64,000 bases of DNA from Bacteroidales bacterium UBA1181 (GCA_002310215.1 DBYR01000019.1:1-64000); one strand, 5' to 3'. Shown: positions 7,870-15,161, numbered from the stretch's first letter. The notes: generated by a model from the letters alone, not told the origin. Program-made: numbers and translations.

Positions 7870-9195
7870 ATGATCAAGATGACAAAGAAAATTTCAAAAG
7901 AGATGCGAGGTGACAAAGAACCGATGTTCGTCAAATCGCACGACATTCACCTGGACGAGGAATATGTCCATTGGATAGCGGATATCAAGCATCGCTATCG
8001 TTCGGCGCAGGTGAAAGCCGCCCTAAAAGTGAATAGTGAGAAACTGTTGTTCAACTGGCAGCTGGGGCGTGACTTGGTACAGAAGAAAGCAGAAGAACGT
8101 TGGGGAGCAGGGGTGGTTGAACAGGTAAGTTTGGACTTGAAGCGTGAGTTCCCTGATGCGGATGGATTCTCAACTTCCAATCTTTGGTACATGAAAAAGT
8201 GGTATCTGTTCTATACTCAAACAGAACATGCGATTCTGCACCAAACTGGTGCAGAATTACAAATGCTTGAAAAACAACATGCAGCAAAACTCCACCAAGT
8301 TGGTGGAGTTTTGTATTCAGAGAAACTCCACCAGGTTGGTGGGGAAATACAATCTTCTGATAATCAAAGGGGCCTAAAACTCCAACAAGCTGTTGGAGAA
8401 ACTCAGCGACTGGTTTCAAAAACTGATGAAGAAATCGGCATGGCATTTCCACAACCATTTGCACTCGTTCCATGGAGACATCACGTAGAGATAATAACTA
8501 AATGTAAATCCATTGATGAAGCATTATTCTACGTGGACAAGACCATAGAACAAGGGTTAAGCCGTAATGCACTGATCAATTGTATTAAGGCAAATCTTTA
8601 CGAACATCAAGGCAAGATTGTCAACAACTTCACTGATCATATGCCGGCATTGCAAAGTAAACTTGTTCAGGAGGTTCTGAAAGAAAACTATAACTTCGGT
8701 TTTGCAACAGTTGAACATGAGATCTATAACGAGGCAGAGTTGGAACAAGCGCTCACAAAGAATGTGACAGACCTTTTGTTGGAGATGGGAACAGGGTTTG
8801 CCTTTCTTGGCAGACAGAAGGAACTTATTGTGGGTGGTCGTTCTCGTAAGATAGACTTGCTATTCTATCATATACGCCTGCGTTGTTATATTGTCTGCGA
8901 GTTGAAAGCCAAGCCGTTTGAGCCTGAATTTGCAGGGAAGCTAAATTATTACGTCAATGCCGTTGACGAGTTGTTGAAGTCTGATGAAGACAATCCGACT
9001 ATAGGTTTGCTTGTATGTTCCGATATGGAAAAAATAGATGTACAATGGTCGTTCAAAGGCATCAATACGCCTGTGGGTGTGGCAACGTACAACAACGTCA
9101 AAATAAAGGATGCTTTGCCAAGCCAAGAACAACTGGCTGAGCGTGTGCAACTTGTACAAAAAGAGTTAAAGGAGGCAAAACGGTTGAAGCAATGA
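7870..9195 (+). CDS. YhcG/DUF1016-type PD-(D/E)XK nuclease-domain protein
   Basis: A 441-residue protein of the YhcG/DUF1016 family. Residues about 25-115 are the N-terminal helical domain (RYRSAQVKAALKVN, LLFNWQLGRDLV, FPDADGFSTSNLWYMKKWY). Residues about 200-400 are the PD-(D/E)XK domain with D329 (RKIDLLFYH), E344 and K346 (CELKAKPFEPEFAGKLNYYVN), so the nuclease site looks intact. Between them, residues 124-180 form an insert of repeats LHQTG / LHQVGG / LHQVGG / LQQAVG with spacings of 18, 12 and 18 residues. Each is encoded by a DNA palindrome. The family is common next to restriction and other defence loci; its biochemical role is not well settled. Two closely spaced ATGs (7870 and MTKK at 7879) could serve as start. 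Confidence 0.87.
   Translation: MIKMTKKISKEMRGDKEPMFVKSHDIHLDEEYVHWIADIKHRYRSAQVKAALKVNSEKLLFNWQLGRDLVQKKAEERWGAGVVEQVSLDLKREFPDADGFSTSNLWYMKKWYLFYTQTEHAILHQTGAELQMLEKQHAAKLHQVGGVLYSEKLHQVGGEIQSSDNQRGLKLQQAVGETQRLVSKTDEEIGMAFPQPFALVPWRHHVEIITKCKSIDEALFYVDKTIEQGLSRNALINCIKANLYEHQGKIVNNFTDHMPALQSKLVQEVLKENYNFGFATVEHEIYNEAELEQALTKNVTDLLLEMGTGFAFLGRQKELIVGGRSRKIDLLFYHIRLRCYIVCELKAKPFEPEFAGKLNYYVNAVDELLKSDEDNPTIGLLVCSDMEKIDVQWSFKGINTPVGVATYNNVKIKDALPSQEQLAERVQLVQKELKEAKRLKQ
8233..8398 (+). repeat. Four palindromes embedded in frame in the YhcG-like gene
   Basis: Centres lie at 8245, 8299, 8335 and 8389, so spacings are 54, 36 and 54 bases, all multiples of 18. Arms: ATTCTGCACCA with a 3-base loop (8233-8257); AAAACTCCACCAA with a 1-base loop, a perfect 13-base arm (8286-8312); CTCCACCA with one wobble (8326-8344); CTCCAACA with loop AGC (8380-8398). 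Each encodes LHQ-x-G or a variant. The coding phase is kept by every copy. Confidence 0.92.
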
Positions 9196-9212
9196 GTAAA
9201 AAAGGAGTGAGA

Positions 9213-9297
9213 ACCATCAAACGTCATATAACAAAAATGCCTCACATTCATTATGTGGGAAGTGGTTATAGTGGGCATTGGGAGGTGGTGGACAAAG
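9213..9297 (+). pseudogene. Copy B: fragment of an AlbA_2 gene 3' end
   Basis: This fragment is 83/85 identical to 7406-7490, the last HTH codons of the AlbA_2 gene, but nothing upstream of it matches; it starts 18 bases after the stop of the YhcG-like gene. It is best read as the remnant of a second AlbA_2 gene or as a break point of cassette recombination. Confidence 0.85.
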
Positions 9298-9398
9298 AAT
9301 GATTGAGGTGGACAGAAAAGGTGGACAGAAAACCTGAGAAACCATTCTATCGTTCATCACAGAGAATCCATAAATCACCTCCGTGCAGATGGCGGAAA

Positions 9399-9448
9399 GA
9401 AAATCTCCCCGACCTCCCTCCGATTGGTGATTATTTTTTACATTTGCA
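9399..9448 (+). promoter_or_regulatory. Promoter module, copy 1
   Basis: The -7 box TACATTTG lies at 9439-9446 followed by CAG. The 50 bases around it match 11127-11176 at about four in five positions: AAAATCTCCC, GATTGG, GATTA and TTTTTACATTTGCAG are shared. The -33 box is not consensus, which suggests activation or weak expression. It precedes the short ORF at 9493 and the RhuM gene. Confidence 0.6.
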
Positions 9449-9492
9449 GAAGTGTGCGCTTTGTGCGTGGACTGTTATGATAATCATGGCAA

Positions 9493-9621
9493 ATGAAGAA
9501 AGAGTCAGCTACCGAGAAATTCTCGGCAACTACCGAGGAAAACTCGTTAGTTCACAAGGATAGGATGAAAAGGATAAAACAGTTTGTACCTTTTGAGTAC
9601 GATTCGAAAGAACTATACTGA
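9493..9621 (+). CDS. Possible 42-residue leader ORF ahead of the RhuM gene
   Basis: ATG 9493 opens MKKESATEKFSATTEENS, continues through a basic stretch (KDRMKRIKQF) and ends at TGA 9621, one base before the likely ATG of the next gene. Two palindromes lie inside the frame: CCGAGAA-A-TTCTCGG (9512-9526) and ACTACCGAG/CTCGTTAGT (9529-9551). A promoter-like box sits 47 bases upstream. I recognise no family. It could be a real small protein, a leader that controls the next gene, or chance; the tight junction with the next gene favours translation. Confidence 0.4.
   Translation: MKKESATEKFSATTEENSLVHKDRMKRIKQFVPFEYDSKELY
9503..9551 (+). repeat. Two adjacent palindromes
   Basis: 9503-9531 resembles the palindrome at 5951-5980 (24/29 bases); its core CCGAGAA-A-TTCTCGG is perfect. 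The second, ACTACCGAG-GAAAA-CTCGTTAGT (9529-9551), has 9-base arms with one mismatch. Centres are 21 bases apart, again a multiple of three. Confidence 0.8.
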
Positions 9622-9622
9622 T

Positions 9623-11020
9623 ATGATAGTTGCAAAAGACAATAATGACATGAATAATAACGACAATATTCCAGCACTTCAATCTCCATTCGAGCAGTTA
9701 AGGGAGGTTGATGCAGATGGCAGGGAATGGTGGAACTCGCGTAAGTTGGCACGTGTGATGGGCTATGGCAAGTACTGGAACTTTGAACGTGTCATAGCAA
9801 AGGCACAGGCATGGACTACACAGAAGGGTTATCATCTTGTCGATCACTTTGTGGAAATTACTGAGATGGCAGAACTAGGCAGTGGTGCTGTTAGAGAAGT
9901 GACGAGTATCCACCTATCACGCGCTGCTTGTATGGCTGTCGTTATGAATGCTGACCAAAAGAAAAAGATGGTGAAAGCAGCACAGCAGTATTTCAGTGCG
10001 ACTATGACTCCTGATGTAGCCATGAGAAGCATGGAATCTTCCATCTTGATGTATAAAAGTGGACGAGGGAAGGTGCAGGTTCAAGTTGTCTTCGACACCA
10101 AAACATTTTGGCTTTCACAGCAGAGAATGGCAGAGTTGTTTGGAGTGACTCAACAGAATATTAGCTACCACCTATCACAAATAGAAGAAAGCGGTGAACT
10201 CCATTTGTCCGATGCTTACAAAAAAAATTTGTTACCTTCGGACAAATGGTCTGGAGATGTGATGATGTATAACCTCGATGTTGTCATTGCAGTGGGTTAT
10301 CGAGTGAATAGTTACGAGGCGACACAGTTCCGTATTTGGGCGACACAGGTACTGAAAGAATACCTTACCAAAGGCTTTGTGTTGGATGATGAGCGGCTGA
10401 AGGGAAAGAATGTATTCGGGGCAGACTACTTCGATGATTTACTTGACCGCATCCGCGAGATACGTATCAGCGAGCGACGTTACTATCAAAAGATCACAGA
10501 TATATATAGTGAATGTAGTTCTGACTATGACAAGGATTCAGAAGAAACTCAGTTGTTTTTTAAGACGGTACAGAATATGATGCATTATGCCGTAACTAAA
10601 CAGACTGCTGCCGAAATCATCTATGACCGTGCAGACGCGGAACGTCCACACATGGGATTGACGTCATGGAAGAATGCCCCGGATGGAAGAGTTGTCAAAT
10701 CAGATGTCACAGTGGCTAAGAACTACCTGAGCGAAAAGGAGGTTGATTCGTTGAACAGATTGAGCAATGCCTTCATTGATATTGCCGAGCAACGAGCCGA
10801 AGATCATATTCTTATGACTATGGCAGATTGGTCACAACTATTACAACGCTATATGGATTTGAACAACCGTCCATTACTGCCAGATGCAGGAAGTGTGACG
10901 CATGAGCAAGCGGTAGAAAAAGCACTTACTGAATACGATAAGTTCCGCATCATTCAAGATCGTGAAATCATGAGTGATTTTGACAAACAATTGAAACTGT
11001 TGTTCGGAGACAAGAAATAA
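9623..11020 (+). CDS. RhuM-family protein with DinD-like N-terminal domain
   Basis: I start it at ATG 9623 (465 residues); an upstream TTG at 9584 and an ATG at 9650 are alternatives. Residues about 15-130 resemble the antirepressor-like domain of DNA-damage-inducible protein D (SPFEQLREVDADGREWWNSR, KYWNFERVIAKAQ). Residues about 145-460 form a full virulence RhuM family region (DTKTFWLSQQRMAELFGVTQQNISYHL with an HTH, VIAVGYRVNSYEATQFRIWAT, ERPHMGLTSWKNAPDG). RhuM is named from a Salmonella pathogenicity island; its activity is not known to me, though its C-terminal half is Fic/Doc-like in some annotations. The order nuclease protein, RhuM, AAA ATPase in one direction suits a defence island. 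No membrane segments. Confidence 0.87.
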   Translation: MIVAKDNNDMNNNDNIPALQSPFEQLREVDADGREWWNSRKLARVMGYGKYWNFERVIAKAQAWTTQKGYHLVDHFVEITEMAELGSGAVREVTSIHLSRAACMAVVMNADQKKKMVKAAQQYFSATMTPDVAMRSMESSILMYKSGRGKVQVQVVFDTKTFWLSQQRMAELFGVTQQNISYHLSQIEESGELHLSDAYKKNLLPSDKWSGDVMMYNLDVVIAVGYRVNSYEATQFRIWATQVLKEYLTKGFVLDDERLKGKNVFGADYFDDLLDRIREIRISERRYYQKITDIYSECSSDYDKDSEETQLFFKTVQNMMHYAVTKQTAAEIIYDRADAERPHMGLTSWKNAPDGRVVKSDVTVAKNYLSEKEVDSLNRLSNAFIDIAEQRAEDHILMTMADWSQLLQRYMDLNNRPLLPDAGSVTHEQAVEKALTEYDKFRIIQDREIMSDFDKQLKLLFGDKK

Positions 11021-11126
11021 AATTGCATCAAATAATAACCAAGAAATAATCTGGACAAAATTGTGCCAATGCAAACCATTATCACCAATGGATGAGTAAA
11101 GGAACCATCTCCTAATCCTTTGCCCA

Positions 11127-11176
11127 AAAAATCTCCCTGGACTTCCTTTGATTGGAGATTAATTTTTACATTTGCA
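11127..11176 (+). promoter_or_regulatory. Promoter module, copy 2
   Basis: The same module as at 9399-9448, with -7 box TACATTTG (11167-11174) and a TTTG 16 bases upstream (11147-11150). It precedes a degraded short frame rather than a gene, so the module and the frame after it appear to have been copied together. Confidence 0.6.
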
Positions 11177-11196
11177 GTAAACTCCATGGTGTACAG

Positions 11197-11355
11197 ATGA
11201 ACAAGGAGAAATGTCAGGTAAACCACACGAACCCTTTGTCGGAAAGATAGGCAAAAATTCAGTTGTTCGGAAATCCCGAACAACTGAGCCAGATAGATAA
11301 AGTACCCCGGAAAACTTTGCAACCTGTCGGAAATCCCGACTGGTTCGTCAAGTAA
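11197..11355 (+). pseudogene. Degraded short ORF with two palindromes
   Basis: ATG 11197 opens MNKEKCQVNHTNPLSER, then a TAG at 11248-11250, then the same phase continues as AKIQLFGNPEQLSQIDKV and LQPVGNPDWFVK to a TAA. Both palindromes fall inside the second part and both encode x-GNP. It looks like a broken relative in kind, not in sequence, of the 42-codon frame at 9493. Alternatively neither is translated. Confidence 0.35.
11260..11345 (+). repeat. Two palindromes with identical AAATC loops
   Basis: CAGTTGTTCGG-AAATC-CCGAACAACTG (11260-11286) has perfect 11-base arms. AACCTGTCGG-AAATC-CCGACTGGTT (11321-11345) has 10-base arms with one mismatch. The shared core is TCGGAAATCCCGA; centres are 60 bases apart. 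Confidence 0.9.
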
Positions 11356-11416
11356 GACGATAAACCAACTCCACCACCACCCAACGCACATTCCATTTTC
11401 CGATATTTCACGAATT

Positions 11417-11520
11417 TATCGGAGTATACTTCTATTATTTTTGAAAATTATCGGAGTTTAAGTCTAATAAAATTGCAAAATATCGGAGTTTACGACTAAA
11501 AATTTTGCAAAATATCGGAG
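11417..11520 (+). repeat. Iteron array TATCGGAGT, exact 32-bp period
   Basis: TATCGGAGT begins at 11417, 11449, 11481 and 11513, each exactly 32 bases after the last. Each of the last three is preceded by TTG-A/C-AAAAT-like sequence and followed by TTTA-x-G. A 32-bp step is three helical turns, so the sites face the same side of the DNA. An inverted copy, CCGATA, lies at 11400-11405. The last iteron sits between the -33 and -7 boxes of the promoter, so a bound protein would repress. Confidence 0.92.
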
Positions 11521-11534
11521 TTTAAGTATATTTG
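11504..11534 (+). promoter_or_regulatory. Consensus promoter of the AAA-DUF4143 gene
   Basis: TTTG (11504-11507), 19 bases, TATATTTG (11527-11534): a perfect Bacteroidota promoter. The start codon at 11552 is only 17 bases past the -7 box, so the transcript is nearly leaderless. An iteron (11513-11521) fills the spacer. Confidence 0.85.
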
Positions 11535-11551
11535 CGCAAAACTAATCAGGT

Positions 11552-12838
11552 ATGATAGACGAGAAAGTTATACTGCAAGTGCTTGAGGAACAGAGAGAAG
11601 AGGTGCTCAATTATACACCTGATCTCTGGGTACAGCGGGGGGAGGAACATTTTTTCGAGTTCGATAGCCAACTGGCACAAGTGGTGATAGGTGTCCGTCG
11701 AAGTGGGAAGTCAACGCTTTGTCATAAAGTATTGAAAGAACACGGCGTTACATATGCATACGCCAACTTCGATGATGACAGGCTTGTAGGTATGCAGACG
11801 AATGAACTGAATCTCCTGCTGACGAGCCTCTATCAAATATATGGCGTTGATGTCAAGTATGTGTTTTTCGATGAAATCCAAAATGTAGATGGCTGGCATA
11901 TCTTTATCAACCGATTGCTGAGGTCGGGCCTTCGGGTTTTTATTACGGGTAGCAATGCTAAATTGCTGAGTGGCGAACTGGCAACGCATCTGACAGGAAG
12001 GTATAATGAAATTCGTTTGTTCCCTTTTTCGTTCGCGGAATATTGTGCTTACCATACCATTGATACAAAATCACTTACGACAAAATCAGAAGCCACTCGA
12101 CGGAATGCTTTCGTTCAGTATGTCAACGACGGCGGTTTCCCTGAAGTTCAGTCTTTAAACAACAAACGAGGGTACATGCAAAGTTTGTTAGAAGCTGTCT
12201 TGCAAAAAGATATCCAGCAACGTTTTAGAATACGTAACGTGGATATTCTTCGAAAAACGTCCTATCAGCTAATTAGCACACCATGCCAATGCGTTAATTA
12301 TGATGAATTGTCGGAGATATTGAATGTTTCCGACAAAACTTTACGAAACTACGTCGATTATCTACGTCAAGCGTTTCTTGTCCAATTGCTACCAAAATTT
12401 TCCTTCAAAAGCAAAGAAAGGATCATAGGAGAAAAAGCCTATCTTGTAGATACAGGATTGGAAAACAATCGTGACTACTCCATGGCGGCTGAAAATCTGG
12501 GTTGGCGATTGGAAAATGTGGTATATATTGAATTGCTTCGTCGTTGTTCAAATAGATATTTAGATGTTTATTACTACAAACCAACCTCTCATTCAAAAGA
12601 AATTGACTTTGTAGTTTGTAACCAAAACACTCCCCAAGAACTGATACAAGTCGCATACGACATAAGTTCACCCAAAACATTCAATAGAGAGACCTCTGCT
12701 TTGGTGGATGGCGCAGAAAAGCTAAATTGCGACAACCTAACATTGATTGCCATAACACCGTCACGCACTGAGGAAGTGAAGGGTAAAACAATTAAAATCC
12801 ACTCGGCGATAGACTGGTTGCTCAATACAAACGATTGA
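11552..12838 (+). CDS. AAA ATPase with DUF4143 C-terminal domain
   Basis: A 428-residue P-loop ATPase of the AAA_14/DUF4143 family. Walker A is GVRRSGKST (residues 47-55), Walker B VFFDEIQ with D107, followed by the sensor-like FITGSNAKLL. The middle has the family's PFSFAEYC signature and a wHTH-like part (YDELSEILNVSDKTLRNYVDYL). Residues about 320-400 are the DUF4143 nuclease-like fold (ENVVYIELLRR, HSKEIDFVV). Family members are common and often horizontally moved; their function is not established, though some behave like toxin or defence ATPases. It is transcribed from its own promoter under an iteron operator, which suggests autorepression through its HTH part. It ends 115 bases before ychF, where core genome resumes. 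Confidence 0.88.
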   Translation: MIDEKVILQVLEEQREEVLNYTPDLWVQRGEEHFFEFDSQLAQVVIGVRRSGKSTLCHKVLKEHGVTYAYANFDDDRLVGMQTNELNLLLTSLYQIYGVDVKYVFFDEIQNVDGWHIFINRLLRSGLRVFITGSNAKLLSGELATHLTGRYNEIRLFPFSFAEYCAYHTIDTKSLTTKSEATRRNAFVQYVNDGGFPEVQSLNNKRGYMQSLLEAVLQKDIQQRFRIRNVDILRKTSYQLISTPCQCVNYDELSEILNVSDKTLRNYVDYLRQAFLVQLLPKFSFKSKERIIGEKAYLVDTGLENNRDYSMAAENLGWRLENVVYIELLRRCSNRYLDVYYYKPTSHSKEIDFVVCNQNTPQELIQVAYDISSPKTFNRETSALVDGAEKLNCDNLTLIAITPSRTEEVKGKTIKIHSAIDWLLNTND

Positions 12839-12953
12839 GCTACTCCCCCCTATCCCCCCCCACAAAACAAATAATCAACCACAAAAAGGGGAAACTAAAA
12901 AAGAATAGGTATCTTCGCGGAAAGAATTAAAAGAAATAATATAATATCATAAT

Positions 12954-14054
12954 ATGGCATTACAATGTGGCATCGTGGGGTTGCCTAACGTAGGAAAGTC
13001 AACCCTATTCAACTGTTTATCCAACGCGAAAGCGCAAGCGGCTAATTTCCCTTTCTGCACAATAGAGCCTAACGTGGGCGTGATCACCGTGCCCGACGAG
13101 CGCCTCAACAAACTGGCGGAGATCGACCATCCGCAACGTGTCATCCCTACCACGGTGGAGATCGTGGACATCGCCGGCCTCGTGAAGGGCGCCAGCAAGG
13201 GTGAGGGCCTGGGTAATAAATTCCTCGCCAACATCCGCGAAACGGACGCCATCCTCCATGTGCTCCGCTGCTTCGACGACGAGAACGTGACTCACGTGGA
13301 CGGTAGCGTGGACCCTGTGCGCGACAAGGAGATCATCGACATGGAACTCCAACTCAAGGACTTGGAAACCGTCGAGAGCCGCATCCAAAAGGTACAAAAA
13401 CAGGCCCAGACCGGAGGCGACAAAACCGCTAAGGCGGTGCTGGACATCCTCCTGAGATACAAGGCCGCACTGGAGGCTGGCAAGTCTGCCCGCACCGTGG
13501 AACTCACCAAGGAGGAGAAGCCTATCGTCAAAGACCTCTTCCTCCTCACCACCAAGCCTGTCCTCTACGTCTGCAACGTGGACGAGGCCAGCGCCGTCAG
13601 CGGTAACAAATATACCCAAGCGGTAGCGGAGGCGATCAAGGAGGAGAAGGCGGACATGCTGATCGTGGCGGCCGCCACCGAGGCGGACATCGCCGAACTG
13701 GAGACCTACGAGGAGCGCCAGATGTTCCTCGAAGAGGTGGGACTGAAGGAGTCGGGCGTGGCCAGACTAATCAAGGCGGCCTACAAGCTACTGGATCTCC
13801 AGACCTTCTTCACCTCAGGTGCGGACGAGACCCGCGCTTGGACCTTCCGCCGCGGCATGAAGGCTCCGCAATGCGCCGGCATCATCCATACGGACTTCGA
13901 GAAGGGCTTCATCCGCGCCGAAGTCATCAAATATGAGGACTACGTGGCCCTCGGCTCCGAAGCGGCTTGCCGCGAAGCCGGTAAGATATCCATAGAGGGT
14001 AAAGAATACATCGGACAGGACGGTGACATCATGCACTTCCGATTCAACGTATAA
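12954..14054 (+). CDS. ychF: Redox-regulated GTPase-superfamily ATPase YchF
   Basis: A 366-residue Obg-family protein, full length. The G-domain starts at once with the P-loop GLPNVGKST (residues 8-16), followed by DIAGLVKGAS (switch II region), and the NVD-type specificity motif NVDEASA. The last 80 residues are a TGS domain (CAGIIHTDFEKGFIRAEVIKYEDYV). YchF binds ATP rather than GTP, associates with ribosomes and acts in stress responses. It lies 21 bases before mnmA in the same direction, a likely operon. Third codon positions are strongly C-rich, in contrast with plus-strand genes to the right of 21.8 kb. Confidence 0.97.
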   Translation: MALQCGIVGLPNVGKSTLFNCLSNAKAQAANFPFCTIEPNVGVITVPDERLNKLAEIDHPQRVIPTTVEIVDIAGLVKGASKGEGLGNKFLANIRETDAILHVLRCFDDENVTHVDGSVDPVRDKEIIDMELQLKDLETVESRIQKVQKQAQTGGDKTAKAVLDILLRYKAALEAGKSARTVELTKEEKPIVKDLFLLTTKPVLYVCNVDEASAVSGNKYTQAVAEAIKEEKADMLIVAAATEADIAELETYEERQMFLEEVGLKESGVARLIKAAYKLLDLQTFFTSGADETRAWTFRRGMKAPQCAGIIHTDFEKGFIRAEVIKYEDYVALGSEAACREAGKISIEGKEYIGQDGDIMHFRFNV

Positions 14055-14075
14055 AAACATAACTCTTCGGCAACC

Positions 14076-15161
14076 ATGAGCAAAGGGAAGGTGTTAATGG
14101 CCATGAGCGGAGGCATCGACAGCACGATGTCCGCCATCTTGCTCCAAGAGCAGGGCTACGACTTAGTGGGGGTCACCTACCGTACCTGGGACAGCATGAA
14201 GGAGAGCTGCATCGCCAAGGAGAAGGGATGCTGCACCATCGACGCGATCATGGAGGCCAAACGGATGGCCGAAAAGCTCGGTTTCGAACACCATATCGTC
14301 GACCTGAGGGAGAACTTCAGGGAGTCGGTCATCCAAAACTTCATAGACGAATACATGGCCGGACGCACACCCAACCCTTGCGTCATCTGCAACGCCACCA
14401 TCAAATGGGGCAAACTCCTGGAAGTGGCCGACCAAATGGGTTGCGACTACATCGCGACGGGCCATTACGCACAGATCAAAGAGGAGAACGGGCACCACTA
14501 CCTCTGCAATGCGGTGGATACCCTTAAGGACCAAACCTACTTCCTCTGGCGCATCAAGGAGGAGTTCCTCTCACGGACGCTCTTCCCGCTGGGACAATAC
14601 ACCAAACAGGAGGTGCGGGCCATGGCCAAACAACGGGGCTACGAGAAGCTCTCCACCAAGACCGAAAGCCAAGAGATCTGCTTCATCCCTAACGATGATT
14701 ACCGTGATTTCCTGCAGACGAACGTGGAGAACTATGCGGAACAGTGCGTCCCGGGTCACTTCGTCGACATGCAGGGCCGAAAGATAGGCACCCATGAAGG
14801 GTACCAGAACTACACGATAGGACAGCGCAAAGGCTTGCGGGTAGCCTTCGGGGAACCCCGCTACGTGGCGGGCATCAACGCCAAGAAGAATACGGTCAAA
14901 CTGGGCACCCGTGAGGATCTGCTGAGCGATAAGCTGGAAGCCCGCGCTTGCCAGTTCACCGACCTCGAAGCGTTGCAAAACAATCCAAACGTCGAAGCCC
15001 GCATCCGATATAAGAGTCCGGCGACACCCGCGACCATCGAGACGGACGGTGTCAAGATGAAGGTACACTTCGCCCAGCCCGTCTGGGGAGTCACCCCTGG
15101 ACAATCCGTCGTCCTCTACCAGGAAGGTAAGGTGATCGGCGGTGGCGTGATCGTGAAGTAG
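14076..15161 (+). CDS. mnmA: tRNA-specific 2-thiouridylase MnmA
   Basis: A 361-residue tRNA 2-thiolase. The ATP pyrophosphatase P-loop is SGGIDSTM (residues 10-17; family consensus SGGVDSS). The catalytic cysteines are present: C102 in NPCVICN and C202 in SQEICFIP. The C-terminal beta barrel ends GQSVVLYQEGKVIGGGVI. The enzyme thiolates U34 in the anticodon of Lys, Glu and Gln tRNAs, adenylating the base and using a persulfide sulfur. mnmG, which modifies position 5 of the same uridine, is in this window at 32.5-34.4 kb. Codon use is C-rich at third positions like ychF upstream. Confidence 0.96.
   Translation: MSKGKVLMAMSGGIDSTMSAILLQEQGYDLVGVTYRTWDSMKESCIAKEKGCCTIDAIMEAKRMAEKLGFEHHIVDLRENFRESVIQNFIDEYMAGRTPNPCVICNATIKWGKLLEVADQMGCDYIATGHYAQIKEENGHHYLCNAVDTLKDQTYFLWRIKEEFLSRTLFPLGQYTKQEVRAMAKQRGYEKLSTKTESQEICFIPNDDYRDFLQTNVENYAEQCVPGHFVDMQGRKIGTHEGYQNYTIGQRKGLRVAFGEPRYVAGINAKKNTVKLGTREDLLSDKLEARACQFTDLEALQNNPNVEARIRYKSPATPATIETDGVKMKVHFAQPVWGVTPGQSVVLYQEGKVIGGGVIVK

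Larger units (their letters stand above)
9196..9622 (+). other. Scar, promoter module and short ORF between the YhcG-like and RhuM genes
   Basis: The gap holds, in order: the second copy of the AlbA_2 gene 3' end (9213-9297), a 13-bp tandem doublet GGTGGACAGAAAA (9307-9332), a promoter-like module also found at 11127-11176 (9399-9448), and a 42-codon reading frame with two palindromes (9493-9621). A longer frame at 9303-9563 runs in a different phase and looks spurious. Confidence 0.6.
11021..11551 (+). other. Regulatory and repeat-rich gap upstream of the AAA-DUF4143 gene
   Basis: 531 bases without an intact gene. It holds the second promoter module (11127-11176), a frame from ATG 11197 interrupted by a stop at 11248 and running to 11355, two palindromes (11260-11286, 11321-11345), and a four-unit iteron array with promoter (11417-11534). 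Confidence 0.65.

Noticed and set aside
9303..9563. 86-codon frame in the YhcG-RhuM gap
   Set aside because: It runs through the promoter-like module and, in another phase, the 42-codon frame; residue composition is unlike a protein.
11417..11534. Direct repeats with regular spacing as a possible CRISPR array
   Set aside because: Only about 9-17 bases are conserved per 32-bp unit, the spacers are similar to one another, and the array overlaps a promoter. It is an operator-like iteron set.
13282..13300. CACGTG core in ychF as a third parS site
   Set aside because: GACTCACGTGGACG lacks the flanking TGTT/AACA bases. The CACGTG near 23997 likewise has wrong flanks.
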